Origin: Plantago elongata
Lineage: Eukaryota > Streptophyta > Magnoliopsida > Lamiales > Plantaginaceae
Reading direction: 5' to 3'
DNA length: 64,000 nt
NCBI GenBank assembly: GCA_036897095.1
Contig: JAYMSP010000050.1
Location: 38,047-102,046 of the forward strand
Shown here: piece by piece, positions 38,701 through 49,951 of the stretch
How positions within the stretch are numbered: position 1 is the stretch's first letter
How the letters are laid out: the number at the start of each line of letters is the position of its first letter
Notes under the pieces: model-generated
Told to the model about the DNA's origin: nothing
Database searches by the model: none
The model's input: only the letters and a program-made list of their open reading frames with translations
Position numbers and translations under genes: made by a program

Positions 38701-39501
38701 TGGGATCCGGCTGATTTGGAGGTTGAAGACATGTACGAAGTGGGCGAGTGGGTAAAACTGAGAGAGAATGCAAGTAGTTGGAATTCAGTTTGCCCTGGTA
38801 GAGTTGGCGTTGTACATGAGATTGGAGATGATGAGAATGAATGGAGAGGAATGGTTTCGGTTGCTTTTTGTGGAGAGAGTGAATTATGGGTTGGAATTAT
38901 GGATGATCTTGAAAGAGTCGATAAATTCTTTACAGGGCAGCGAGTCAAAGTTAAAAACTCGGTAATTAAACCAAGATTTGGTTGGTCGGGACACAACCAC
39001 ACTCATGTAGGGACGATATCATCTATTGAGGCAAATGGAAAGTTACGAATTTATATACGTCCAGGAACCAAATCTTGGCCATTGGATCCTTCCGACGTAG
39101 AAATTGTAAAGGAAACGGTAATTGGTGTACAAGACTGGGTTAGGATTAAGCCAAGTGTCACATTTCCTACACATCAATGGGGAGATGTATCGCATTCAAG
39201 CATTGGAGTAGTGCATCGTGTAGTGGAAGACGACGATCTTTGGGTAGCGTTCTGCTTCTTAAGCAAGCTTTGGCTTTGCAAAGTGTCTGAGGTCGAACTG
39301 GTCAGACCATTCAAAGTCGGGGATAAGGTAAGGATCAAAGATGGAGTACTGAGCCCTAGGTACGGGTGGGGAATGGAGAGCCGTGCAAGTAGAGGTGAGG
39401 TAGTTGGAGTCGATGCAAATGGAAAGCTGCGGATCAAGTTCCGTTGGCGAGCAGGTAAGCTGTGGATTGGTGATCCGGCTGACGTTGTTGTTGACAGTTG
39501 A
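29502..39501 (+). CDS. KEG: KEEP ON GOING-like RING E3 ubiquitin ligase
   Basis: Sixteen inferred exons (29502-30382, 30820-31182, 31288-31518, 31969-32097, 32201-32540, 32919-33076, 33958-34115, 34241-34362, 34478-34612, 35152-35276, 35418-35522, 35644-35889, 36713-37046, 37359-37547, 37628-37933, 38287-39501) give 1678 aa. The domain order is that of KEG: C3HC4 RING at residues 6-51 (C6, C9, C25, H27, C30, C33, C48, C51), an acidic Asp/Glu tract, kinase, ankyrin repeats (about 550-860), then some twelve HERC2/MIB-like GDWVR repeats. The kinase catalytic loop reads CMSIKPTN, without the HRD Asp, while DYG and APE are present. KEG works at the trans-Golgi/early endosome and ubiquitinates ABI5, restraining ABA signalling. 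The intron after 35276 has a GC donor. Met3 (29508) is an alternative start. Confidence 0.94.
29738..29800 (+). repeat. GAC/GAG trinucleotide tract coding an acidic run
   Basis: A (GAC)n microsatellite with GAT, GAA and GAG variants codes about 20 consecutive Asp/Glu residues between the RING and kinase domains of the KEG-like protein. Related KEG proteins also have an acidic linker here. This copy is close to a pure triplet repeat, so its length could vary between alleles. Confidence 0.85.
34983..35073 (-). mobile_element. 91-bp tRNA-only SINE in KEG intron 9
   Basis: On the minus strand the element is a tRNA-like head: A box in GCGCAACTCAGTTGGTAAGG, B box in GGGGGTTCGAGTCAC. A short linker and nine A residues follow directly. 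Perfect 17-bp target duplications (TAGTGAATGTAAATAAC) lie at 34966-34982 and 35074-35090. There is no body sequence beyond the tRNA-like part. It is antisense to KEG. Confidence 0.92.
36391..36670 (-). mobile_element. 280-bp long-form SINE in KEG intron 12
   Basis: The tRNA-like head (B box GGGGTTCGAGTCACC, A box in GCAGCTCAGTTGGTAAGACG, minus strand) occupies about 36585-36670. It continues into roughly 180 bp of body sequence and ends in an A-tail, seen as poly-T at 36391. Perfect 17-bp target duplications (CTTACTAGTACTCTACT) lie at 36374-36390 and 36671-36687. The head matches the 91-bp element at 34983, but the body is unique in this window. Confidence 0.9.
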
Positions 39502-42500
39502 CAACTGCCAACTAACTTGATGGATCGAAAGTATGGTCTGGTCTGTTGAGCAAATGGCATTTGTATATTGATATGGTATACGTGGGAGATTTCTTGTCAT
39601 GAAGTGTATACTTAAAAGTTTGATGAACTTGCTGTAGATTTTATTGCCAGTGGCGAGCAAGTTGATGATGTAAAGCCAACAGGTTGTATATAAGTATATT
39701 GTAGTACTGTATGTATGCATGGTGTGGTTCCAGTTGATTCTTCACTGTATTTTATATATACGAGTGGAACATTATTATAGTTTTTTTGAATCTTATGATT
39801 GGCTTGGGATATTATCAACGATTGATGTCTCTGTTCAGAAGCTTGTAATTATGGTGATGTTGAGTTTGCATTCAATTGTGATGTCGAGATAGCGTTTAAT
39901 TTTTCCTCATGCTCGTGTACACTTTATGAAATTAATAATTTTTTTGGGTTTCAAAAGGAGGAATAAAATTATCTGATCATCCATGGCAGGGCACTACCCC
40001 GTACCCCTCCACACAGTCCACTCGTGATATAAATAAGGAAATTGACCCGTACCCTTCCACACAGTCCACTCGTGATATAAAGACCAAAATTGTTAAATAC
40101 TGAATCGTTTTCACTAAACGCAAGGAATATTTTTATATATTATAAAAGATTTAATAAAGTATATAAATATAGAATTGTTCTAATTTTTGTAAAATTTATC
40201 AAATGATTACATCTTCGAAAATATATGAACGTATATACACTACATTACAATATTATAACATAACAAAAATTAATATTATAAAATTATTAGTCATACTTTA
40301 CAAGTAATTATGAATCTGAGATGTTTATATTGTTGTAATCATATTTGTAATCGTTAATATTTATTTAATTACTTAGTATAAAATTAATTAACTTTACATT
40401 AATAATTTTTTTAGAAAATAAAAAAACAGAAAAGGTAAAATTGTAATTATTCTATATTAATATGGTATATGTGGGAGCTTCTTCGACCAGTTCGTGTTCT
40501 TCGTCTTCGTTCTTCGTGTTCTTTTAAATTTTCTTCGATATTTTTTCAGATAATATGCAAATAACATGTTTAAATATTTTTTAGGTAAAATTATAATTAT
40601 TTATAATTATAGAATAATTTAGTAATTATAATAATTATAGTGTTGTTTGTAACATATAAAAATGCATCCTACATTTAATAAAAGTTGTTTTGCGTTTAAT
40701 AAAACATTGTTACTTTAACTTTGGCATAAAGCAAGTGTTTGAGATGAAATTCAAAATATTCTTAAACAAACGGATAAAATTGAAAAAAGGATTCACTTAT
40801 TTACACAAATCGTAATGTTAAGTTGTTAACCCATTGGCATACAGGTCCATTTACATATCAGCACATGATTAATCTCGAGTGTGTTGTTTAAGCATCAAGT
40901 ATGCACATGTGATCTTTACAAATATATCAGCAGCATCATTATTGGTTTCTACAACATGCATGTTATTCTTAGTTAGTTATACTCAGGACCATCTTCCTCA
41001 ATCCTCACAAAATTATTAACCAGATCATCAATTTTACTCATAGATCATGATTCATGACTTTCGAATAAAACATATACTAACTAAGAAATTTCTATGATGG
41101 GATAGTAGTCGTAAAGTGAATTCTTTGTTGTATATTCAAACTTCACGATAAGTGAATTTTTATTCTATGTATAATGTATTATCCCTAAGCATGTCGTACA
41201 AGGTGCGGTTAGAATTGCATAGTCTGCACTCCTATTAAATGCATTCGATGAATTTATACAATATTTCCGAACCTGCTAATTGAAACGGTTGTTTGTCAAG
41301 TAATTAAAAAAGGAAGAAAGAAAGTTAAGTTATAATGTGATTGAAGATTCTTTTAAGAGTCCAAGAATGGTTTGCAGAATCAATTGAAAAGCATGGTCAT
41401 ATGTTAACGATCGTGTTACTCTTGTTCCAGAGTGTCTGGATGCAATGAATTATGAACACTTGCAGAAGATAAAATAATGAAGTATTAAAATTGTCTTGTT
41501 GAAAACAAAATGAATCAATTTGTTATCTGAATATACATGCTCATATGATCTCATTGGATTGCTTTCTTTGGAATGAAGAAGAATAATACGCAACTTGAAT
41601 CAACCAAGTTGAGTAAAGCCATTGCTAGACTCCTTTCATTTTTAGCCTAAGTTCATTGCATTTCAATCTGTCCAGTACAAGATCTGTCCCCACAACACCA
41701 TCCTCTTTCTTTTTCACTTCGATCCGAAATTATAATTAGGGACGACACAATGTTATTCTCAATGTAGAGCGTTTTTATCTAATTCGTTACACATTTAGTA
41801 GATTTAGTTGAGTATTATCGAACTTAACATCAAATTGATTCCCACGAAAGAGATTCTCTACTTAATTTTCAAACTATGCAAACCTAAATTCCTACCTATG
41901 TCAATACTACACTCTTATCAGTTATATTGCCATATGGACCAAAAACTCTTGTTAATACGCCAGTGGTAACAATCTCCCAAGAAGATGAAGTGTATTGAGT
42001 CTATACAATGGATTCAAGTTGTTCATTCACATCAAGAATTCTAGTCCTTTGACCATTCTACATAGTCTATCTATCATTAATCAACAAACAATTTGATTAC
42101 AATTACAATATTGTTCACTTCTTTCCGTGATATGAGTAAGGACGGATCCAAAAGAGGTATATGGGTGTGTTCGCCCCCCTACACCAATTATAAGAAATTA
42201 TATCGACACTTTAACATTTTACTCGTCAACCTCTAAAATATTTTCATATATATAATTTGGCTTTCCGAAGTTCAAATACTAAGTCAAGGCCACATACTAT
42301 GAGTACTCAACAAGTTCAAGAAATGCTAAAAATGTATCAATGGAATTGGTGAATATTGGCGACAGCCGGTGTTATGTGCCTGTACCGCTACAACATTGAT
42401 GTAGCAGCCAGGCCTGGCTGGAACGCGATCATGCACGATCACGTTGAAATTAACAACACTGGTTGAATCATACGAAGGTTTTTTATTAAACGTTTTTCTT

Positions 42501-42860
42501 ACTTGTGCTACGTGACCAATCTAAAGTAACCAATTGAAATCTATAATTTGATTAATTTCTAACTAATGTGAGTACTAATTATAGTTCCAATCTTGCTTAC
42601 TAGTAGCTTATTACTTAAACTCTCACTAAGACCAATCAATTAACAATAAATGCAGAATTAACAGCTAAGCAATGCGTATCATTGAAGTTTGGTAAATCCT
42701 GATTCTGTCAGATTCACTTGTGACTGACTAATAATACTAATCAAAGAATTTCAAAGACAAGAAGATTTCTCGACAATAATCACATATCACTCTCACACTT
42801 CCAAAAAGATAACCAATTAATACACTTTTTAAAAAATATCCAATCTTTTAAAAAACCATG
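39502..42860. other. Intergenic, no gene seen
   Basis: KEG 3' flank, then AT-rich DNA. A direct tandem duplication of about 48 bp (GTACCCCTCCACACAGTCC then GTACCCTTCCACACAGTCC) lies at 40001-40085. The stretch near 42135-42200 (GGACGGATCCAAAAG...CCCCCCTACACC) resembles a transposon-derived sequence common in plants but is not diagnostic. Confidence 0.5.
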
Positions 42861-42863
42861 CCT

Positions 42864-42873
42864 TATATATATA
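42864..42873 (+). promoter_or_regulatory. Probable TATA box of the OSR-like gene
   Basis: TATATATATA lies 139 bp before the chosen ATG at 43012. It argues against the in-frame upstream ATG at 42877, which would be at or before the transcription start. Confidence 0.5.
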
Positions 42874-43011
42874 GGCATGTACATGATACATCTCCCCATA
42901 TTCAATTTCCAAACCACTCCTGATCAACTAGTTCTTGTTCCAGTTGCACACTTGGCAAAGGATTCTATACACATTCTTCTTCGGGTTTTTTACGAGTATC
43001 TATATACCAAT

Positions 43012-43248
43012 ATGAGGCGAGGAATGGAAAAGGTGGAGGTGAAGACGACGATGAGCTGCTTCAAGGGGTGGTGGTTGGTGGTGCTAGTGGTTCTGGCTGT
43101 GTCTCTGGTGGTTCTGCCGCCTATATTGCCACCATTGCCGCCTCCACCGATGATGCTGATGTTGTTTCCAGTAGGGATTATGGCTTTGCTTATGATGTTG
43201 GCTTTGTCACCTGCTAGTGTAGCTGCTAATATAGTCATTACTCATTAG
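43012..43248 (+). CDS. ORGAN SIZE RELATED (ARGOS/OSR family) protein
   Basis: Single-exon 78-aa protein. The OSR domain is clear at residues 37-69: a Leu/Pro core (PPILPPLPPPPMMLMLFPV) between two hydrophobic segments (about 21-36 and 49-70), with the family pattern LPPLPPPP...PV.IM..L..LA.SP. ARGOS, ARL and OSR proteins are small ER-membrane proteins that promote organ growth and lower ethylene sensitivity by working with RTE1/ETR1-type receptors. The frame stays open upstream to ATG 42877, which would add 45 residues. I prefer 43012 because a TATA box sits at 42864-42873 and the extra residues are not OSR-like. The short N-terminus suggests the OSR1 branch rather than ARGOS itself. Confidence 0.85.
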   Translation: MRRGMEKVEVKTTMSCFKGWWLVVLVVLAVSLVVLPPILPPLPPPPMMLMLFPVGIMALLMMLALSPASVAANIVITH

Positions 43249-44149
43249 TTGATTCCTCAGTTAGTAGATTTAGATGAGGCTGTAAAAGGAAACAAAAAAA
43301 AAAAAAAAAACTTTTGTTAGTTTTTTTTTAGTCCAGATTATGTTAATACAGTGTTAACATAAATTTTGAAGAATTATATGTTGTGGACATGTATTATGAA
43401 CCATCTTAGTTATTACTGATATGTGAATAGTTCTATTGGATGATTTATGATCTTTTAGCTGTTTATAGTGAGGCAAATAAAATCATACTAAGAGAGTAAT
43501 ACTTAAATGATCACAATTAAATAAAATTAGATTATCCACTACTCTAACGAATTCACTTCTCTAATCTTCCTCCCCAAATTTATTTTTCATTTTTTTTTAA
43601 ATTTCTTCCATGGAAGATGAAAGCTGGATCGAAGTTCTGCTGGAGCTTCCAAGCTCCGATCATGGAAGGTTTCATGGTTGGAGCTCCAAGCTCCATCCAT
43701 AGAGTTTCAATGGAAGAGGACGGTGGCTTAGGGGACGAAATGTGCAATTCTCTTTGTAAATTATGGTAAATAGAATTTACAGACCAAATGTTAATTATTG
43801 TGGAGCTGGAGCACATACATGGATTATTTCGGATTTCATATATTCACTTTTTAGATAAGCGGTACAATATCATTATACTATATAATTCGACAAATTGTGT
43901 CTCATGGTAAGTTGCCTTGAAATATTGGAAAGTGATTTATTTGATGTGGTGTAATGTACGATATGCTATTGTTCCGTATAATGATTGATGTGTAGTTTTA
44001 GATGAAAGTTAATTACTGTAAATGATAAAACATGAAAATGTGTATAGTTTTGGGGGAAATATGTAAACAAGTATAAATTTTTATCGAACAGAGGGAGTAT
44101 TTTATTTTTAATTTTTTAAAATTTTTTTATGCGTTATACTTACTTAGAG
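43249..44149. other. Intergenic, no gene seen
   Basis: OSR 3' flank, with a poly-A run at 43294-43310. 43640-43700 has overlapping near-palindromes around GGAGCTTCCAAGCTCC. At 44090-44096 GAGGGAGTA looks like one end of a Stowaway element, but no partner end was found. Confidence 0.45.
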
Positions 44150-45680
44150 TTCGTGAGGCGTTTTTATGATACGAAAGTGCCACATTAGGATGGTGGATAC
44201 ATCATTGCTGCAAGTGTCAAGCTCTTATACAGACTGTCATATATTTAAACAACAACTAACAAATGTCTGCATCAAAGGCTGGCAACAAAAGATAGTCCAA
44301 GTTTGCAATTGCAAAAGATAGTCCAAGTTTGCAATTGCAAAAGATAGACCAAGTCTACAACTGTAGGTGTATGTTTTGAGGTGACTCAAGCTGACTTTAA
44401 CTTATCATCCAAGTCCTAAGGATGCAGATTTTAATTTGATGTGTAGCCTGTATGAAGGTTAAAGGTAAAGTATGTGTGCTGGGCAGGTGTTGCCCAGATT
44501 GCGTATAGCATTTCGTCTGCTCGTAAACCTGGAAAATTTTCAGAATAGGCCTGTAGAAATGGTTGAGTTGAATGATCAGCTTATACTCTGTTTACTTCGT
44601 AGTACTTTTTGTATGTGGATCAGGTTATTGCTTTTGTGATAAGATTTGTTCAAGACCTGTACTAATCTGGTGATAGGGATGGTCTGGACTACGATCGACC
44701 TTTATACCAACTTGGTTCTGGAGTCATGACAATGACGCTGTTAGTTCCAAAAAGGACATCTAATGCATGCATCATCTGGCCAAGTAGTTCGACTGGGAAG
44801 AATTTGTTGATATGCAAAGTAGCTGAACAAGAATCATTTGTTCGGCTTTCTTGTTCTATTCAAAATTCAGAAGTAATCGGTGGTATAATAATGTTACAGT
44901 AAAAATCATAAGTTCGACAACAACACAAAATCTAGATTAGACACATAAATGAGATTTACAATGCATACGTGATACACCTCTACAACTGGAACACAATACA
45001 AGAAAATAAAACAATTGGGTGTAGATTCTACCACTAATCGTAACTAATAAGACGACTGCTTGGCTGCAGTATCATTGAAGGAGTGTCACAGGTTCTAAAC
45101 ACGTTCCTCAACGACTGGAAGAGTGTTGCATGAGCAAGGGCATAACTTTATGCCATTATTTGCAGTTTGATTACTTCACATGTCATTTCAAGTATATTTC
45201 ACATCACCTGTATGGGGATGAGTCCATCCGTTCTAATAGCATCTTTATTTGAATCAGGACTGATAAGTATATCGTTGGTAATCCTCGAACCTGTAAATTA
45301 AATGGTGTACTTGATAAAGTTTCCTGGTAATCAATAGGATCTAAAAAACAGCTTAACAATAATGTCTAACCTGCATGCTTCTTGCAATTCATATCCGTCA
45401 TCTGTATCAACCTTCATGACTGATGCCCTGTTTTCATACTCAACAGCATGCTGCATCACAATGTGTTGAAATCGAAGTTAATCAATGATCTCAAGAACTA
45501 TTCTTATGTGCTGCCGAGATTTTAAGAATGATTTGAGCACAAAAGATATACACCTTAAACACAAGTTGAAATGAATCAGAAGCATCAAGCATTATATGGT
45601 GAACAGTGAACTCATGATATTCTATATCTACTAGGCCTAATTTAGATACTTATGCAGAGGTACTGCCAACGTTAGCTTAA
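44150..45680 (-). pseudogene. Disabled partial duplicate of the CITRX 3' region
   Basis: The segment matches the 3' part of the intact CITRX gene and its flank (about 50050-51060), introns included, so it is a DNA-level duplicate and not a processed copy. Remnant exon 4 (45177-45290) has a 1-bp deletion near 45263 and a CGA-to-TGA stop at about 45199-45201. Remnant exon 3 (45371-45450) is 80 bp, not 81, also through a 1-bp deletion. Exons 1 and 2, including the WCGPC active site, are absent. The copy is interrupted at about 44275-44765 by sequence missing from the intact locus. Confidence 0.85.
44287..44360. repeat. 26-bp tandem repeat, about 2.7 units
   Basis: The unit AAAAGATAGTCCAAGTTTGC plus AATTGC begins at 44287, 44313 and 44339. 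The first two copies are identical; the third is partial and diverged. It lies at the start of the sequence that separates the two halves of the CITRX duplicate. Confidence 0.9.
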
Positions 45681-45939
45681 GCTCCAATCTAGCTCATAGC
45701 TAGTTGATAAGCTAGGTGGTAATAATTGGGTAGCTTATAAGCTAGTTGATTTTTATAATATTGTTTAATAAACTAATTGGTTTGCCAACTATAATATGTA
45801 AAATCAAACAGCTACCTTTTTTTTTTCTTTTTAAGAGATTAAGAGACAAACTTATTAGATCAACTAGGTTATCAACTACTGTGTTCACTTAACAGTCTTA
45901 AACTCATCGAGCTGATAAGCTAGTGCTAAACTGAGCCTA
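45632..45939. mobile_element. hAT-like MITE beside the CITRX duplicate
   Basis: The terminal repeats TAGGCCTAATTTAG (45632-45645) and CTAAACTGAGCCTA (45926-45939) are inverted with two mismatches. The interior is rich in AGCTTAT/AGCTAGTTGAT sub-repeats. The left 50 bp are also present in the intact CITRX intron at 51005, so the insertion predates the duplication and was later shortened there. The target duplication was not resolved. Confidence 0.6.
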
Positions 45940-46152
45940 AAAGGTACATAAAATTATTGTATTCAGGCAAACCAATGCGCAATCATGCAAGAACCTAGTG
46001 ATGCATGATGTAATAAATTTCCAACTTTTCTTATCAGCTTTCATAATCACACTCAGATGTAGTAAAGTCAAAACTGGATTAGCTACGACTTACAAATGCG
46101 TTGAAGCCAATGGAAGATAAGCAGCTCTTCTCTATTTATGCACTTCATCTGC

Positions 46153-47658
46153 TTATAATCTCCGATATGTTTTAATTTTTCCCAGGAGATGATTATACTT
46201 CCCCTTCTCCACCAAATGTTTTATACATTCCTGGGCTTCGGACTGCCTTCCTGCATTTTGTAGGAAGCCCACCAATGTAGAATACACAAGAAAATTGGGG
46301 TTAACTCCTTTAATTTCCATTTCTTTGAACAAAGAAAAAGCCTCCTCAAATTTCTGAGCTTTACAAAGCCCACGGATCATAGAGTTGTATGTAAATACAT
46401 TAGGCAATTGTCCCTTATTAATCATCTCAGCAAACATCTCTTGAGCTTTATCAAGCTCACCTTCCACAATATAACCTGTTATCATGACAGTATAACAAAC
46501 AACATCGGGTACACATCCATAGTTCATCATATCATTGAAGAAATGGTGGCACGCTTCCATATTGCCAGCCCGGCTAAACCCATCTATCAATGAGGTGAAG
46601 TGAAGAACAGTAGGCTCGACATCAACTTCTTTCATGTGACTCAAAAGCTTCAATGCTGCTAAACCATTATTTCTCTTACCTAGAACATGTAAAAGGAGGT
46701 TATATGTATGAGAATCAGGTGAGAAACCACTTCTACCCATTTCATCAACTAATCTGTGAAACTGATCTAGTTTTCCTAATCGGACCTTTGCACACATGAT
46801 GGCATTGTAGGTAAACACATCTGGCAAATGACCTTCGACCAACATCCGCTGGTAAACCCACTCAATCAAATTGTATTGATGTAGGGTTAAAAGTGAATGT
46901 AGAATTGCATTGTACGAATGTTTGAATGGTCTATGACTGAATTTCTTTGAGGTAATAAACCCCTCCACAACTTTTCTAGCTAATCCAACCTCACCACAAG
47001 CACATATAGTAATGTTGAAAGTACGTGCGGTGATGGGATAACCTTTATCAATCATCTCATCAACTAATCTCCACATCGTTCTGAATTCCTCAGACTTAGC
47101 AAAGATTTTTAACATTATATGGTAGGCATTTTCCGTATGCCTGTAACTCTCTTGTTGATCAGACCACGCGAAAAACTTGTACCCTAACTTTGCACACCTA
47201 TTCTTATTCACATGATTTATGGTCTTTAAGATACCAAGAAGAACGTGTCTCACAAGAAGACCAGAAACTCTCACACCTAGATCATTTATAACCGGTTTCG
47301 CATCAAATCCTGGACCATCAGTAAGAAGAATTTCAAGAATCTTTGCAGCATTGCTCTTTGTCTCGTTGATGAAATGTTGTCTGGCATGGAAGTTTCCCTG
47401 GTGGGAAACTAAATCAGCATCACTGTCATTGGCTCCCATAGAACCAAGTGAATCATTCAAATCTGAAACGTTCTCTTCTGTATCCTCAAATGTCATAGTT
47501 TCACTAGATTCCTTAAGAATAAACTCCTCAATGCGCCCCATCCCAGTCACAACATCATCCCCCTCAAATGTTCCAGTACATAAATTACGAGAAACAACCG
47601 AAAAACATGACCACCCTTTGTAAATACTGCGGCGGAAAAGAGTGATATGGTGGTACAT
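46153..47658 (-). CDS. P-class pentatricopeptide repeat protein, At1g55630-like
   Basis: Single-exon gene encoding 501 aa. About nine to ten 35-residue PPR motifs run from residue 170 to 490, for example HSYNAILHSLL, DVFTYNAIMCAKVRLGKLDQ, DSHTYNLLLHVLGK, DVVCYTVMITGYIVEGELDK and NVFTYNSMIRGLCKAQKFEE. There are no E, DYW or SMR domains, so it belongs to the P class, whose members bind organelle RNA and act in processing, stability or splicing. The N-terminus (HHITLFRRSIYKGWSCFSVVSRNLC) is Arg/Ser-rich with few acidic residues, like a mitochondrial presequence. The C-terminal EKGKY...YRR ending matches the At1g55630/At3g60050 group. The specific RNA target cannot be read from the sequence. Confidence 0.9.
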   Translation of the reverse strand: MYHHITLFRRSIYKGWSCFSVVSRNLCTGTFEGDDVVTGMGRIEEFILKESSETMTFEDTEENVSDLNDSLGSMGANDSDADLVSHQGNFHARQHFINETKSNAAKILEILLTDGPGFDAKPVINDLGVRVSGLLVRHVLLGILKTINHVNKNRCAKLGYKFFAWSDQQESYRHTENAYHIMLKIFAKSEEFRTMWRLVDEMIDKGYPITARTFNITICACGEVGLARKVVEGFITSKKFSHRPFKHSYNAILHSLLTLHQYNLIEWVYQRMLVEGHLPDVFTYNAIMCAKVRLGKLDQFHRLVDEMGRSGFSPDSHTYNLLLHVLGKRNNGLAALKLLSHMKEVDVEPTVLHFTSLIDGFSRAGNMEACHHFFNDMMNYGCVPDVVCYTVMITGYIVEGELDKAQEMFAEMINKGQLPNVFTYNSMIRGLCKAQKFEEAFSLFKEMEIKGVNPNFLVYSTLVGFLQNAGRQSEAQECIKHLVEKGKYNHLLGKIKTYRRL

Positions 47659-48549
47659 GGCGAAATATCAGTAGTAAATGTTTAATATACAAGGATGAGG
47701 ATAGTTATCTCAGAACCGTTTCCTCCAGGGACGGTCTAAATTAAATTGTGCCCTGTGCCAAATTTAAAAAATGGCAAGCAGTTAGCAATACAACCAAACT
47801 GTCTAACCATTAGAAAACCATAGTCTACCCATTAATTGTAAACAGTTAATTTACATATATGCAAGTAAGTTTTTTTGTCTATAACCAATTCATTTGTATT
47901 TTGTTATTAACACATGTCACTGAGTAACTAATTTAACATGAATCTATCATTTATAATTCTAGTGTCTATCATGTTGAACTGCTAGAAATGATAATGAAGC
48001 TAGTAACAAGTAAGAAAGAAAGTAAAAGATTAACTAATGTGAAACACAATCACCAATTCAGTACAATCAATCCATGTATCTAGTTTGTAAATAGTGATTA
48101 TACTCACTATCTCCATCACTAAGAGTACCTACCTGGAAGCACGGGGATTTTCTACTAGTCCCCGTTTTTTACATTAATTCGGCCTAATTCTTCCGGGAAA
48201 AAACCCTAAATATGAAAAACGAAAATCAGACGAACCTGGGAGTGACGTCTGAGATAGGATAGCGTGGAGAAGAAAAGAAATTGCAACCGTGAATTCCTTC
48301 TTTCCTTCCGCTTAACCGAGAACACCTTCCTTCCTGGTTTATGACAGACAATAACTGCTTAGCTTACTCTTTTCTTTTTATTAAACGTAGCTTCTATTTT
48401 ACTAGGTACTTTACTTTCTTTTCTTTTCTAGTTTCAATCTTTGTTTTTATTGCACTTTTCTCTTACTTTCTTTCCTTTTCTTCTCTTCATCTTTATTTTT
48501 ATTGTATACATCATTACATCTTTATTTATGTGTTTGTTTATACATATTA
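47659..48549. other. Intergenic, PPR upstream region
   Basis: Holds the PPR promoter and 5' leader (minus strand), with a hairpin ACGGGGA/TCCCCGT at 48141-48165. From 48340 the plus strand is very T-rich. No gene seen. Confidence 0.5.
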
Positions 48550-49951
48550 CTAGTACTGACCCGTAACAATGTCACGGGATGATTTACTTCAAATATAAGT
48601 AAAGAATTTCTAACTCCAATTTGAAATGAATTTCGAGTTATATTATGAAGTCTTATTAGGTTTGGTACATGTTTCTGAAACAAAAATATACATTAATCAA
48701 TATACTCTAAACATTCCTTTAGATTTTCACGGTTGAATGTTGTCTTTGTGACTTTTTATTTTCCTGTAATCAATACATGCAAACAGTCAAATGCCCATGC
48801 AATTGGCATAACATAAGTCATGAAACCAGCAGTATAATAAAAGTAATGAAACTGGCTCAATGAACCTAAAACTATCATTAATCATCATGAAACTAGCTTT
48901 ATGAACCTAAAACTATCATTAATCATCATGAAACTAGTTTTAATAATCATGAAACTAGCTTTTGTGAACCTGAAACTATCATTAATCATTCTGAAACAAA
49001 CATTTATCATCGTGAAACTAGCTTTAATCATAATGAAACTAGCTCAGTGAACCTGAAATATCATTAATCATCATGAAACTAACTTTATGAATCTGAAACT
49101 ATCATTAACCATCATGAAACTAGTTTTAATTATCATGAAACTAGCTTCATGAACCTGAAACTATCATTAATCATCATGAAACTAGGTTTTGAGTCCATTA
49201 AACAAACATAATAGAAGTCACGAAACTAGCATAACATAAGTCATGAAACCAGCATAATAGAAGTCATAAAACTAGTATACACAAAGTTCATGAAATCAGT
49301 ATAACATCCATGAATCTGAAACTAGCAAATAAATATTTAACATGACACTAACTAAAATCGAGTTATGCTGGACCTGAAACTAGGAAAATACATGTTTAAC
49401 ATGAAACTAACTAAATTCGAGTGATATTGGATCTGAAACAAATATGCATGTGAGTGTAACACTCATTGAACATGAAACTAACCAAAATTATACAGAAAAA
49501 TGGATTAGTTTCGTACCTTTAACATATTTGGGGATTTTCGGTTTCGTTTCTTCCTTTTTTACAACATTTTTGGGAATTTTTCGGCTTCAATTCTTCCTTG
49601 TTTGCAGCGGATTTACTTAATCTCGTCATTTTTTAGACCGGAAAACAGTAAAGAGAGAAATCGAAAGCTTGTTGAAGAAGAATCGGGAGAAAGAGAAATT
49701 GAATTTTGAATGATAGAAATGACAGTTGAATAGACGCGACAATGATTTGTACGGGTAGTTTTATCCGGTCAATTGTTGATTTAGGGTCCAGAAAATAGAA
49801 TGAACTTATGTGTAAGATTTATTTAGTGATATGCTTATTTGTAAGAGTTGTTGTTTAGTGGCTTATATAGGTAATTCTCTCTATATAAAATTCACTGACC
49901 GGTTTATAGTGTTTCTAATTTGTTTTAATTAAAATCGAATTTTTCTATAGA
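48550..49951 (-). mobile_element. Non-autonomous Helitron-like element
   Basis: On the minus strand the 3' end has a 19-nt palindromic hairpin, CCCGTGACATTGTTACGGG, then TCAGTA and a terminal CTAG followed by T. This is the standard Helitron terminus (hairpin, short spacer, CTRR, insertion between A and T). The candidate 5' end is A|TCTATAGAAAAATTCG at plus 49951, also placed between A and T. The left boundary is well supported; the right one is a best guess. The element holds a minisatellite and no Rep/helicase. Confidence 0.6.
48840..49480. repeat. Minisatellite of 20-21-bp units inside the Helitron
   Basis: Degenerate repeats of ATGAAACTAGCTTTAATCAT alternate with TGAAACTATCATTAATCATC, often forming higher-order blocks of about 60 bp. 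The array is clean to about 49190 and decays after that. No coding potential. Confidence 0.85.

Noticed and set aside
42877-43011. Upstream in-frame extension of the OSR-like gene from ATG 42877
   Set aside because: A TATA box sits at 42864-42873, so the transcript would start after this ATG, and the extension has no OSR-like sequence.
44088-44097. GAGGGAGTA as the end of a second Stowaway MITE
   Set aside because: No partner TACTCCCTC end was found within a plausible distance.
48141-48165. Hairpin ACGGGGA/TCCCCGT as a second Helitron end
   Set aside because: CTAG lies in the loop and not after the stem, and no matching TC end was found. More likely chance or a promoter feature of the PPR gene.
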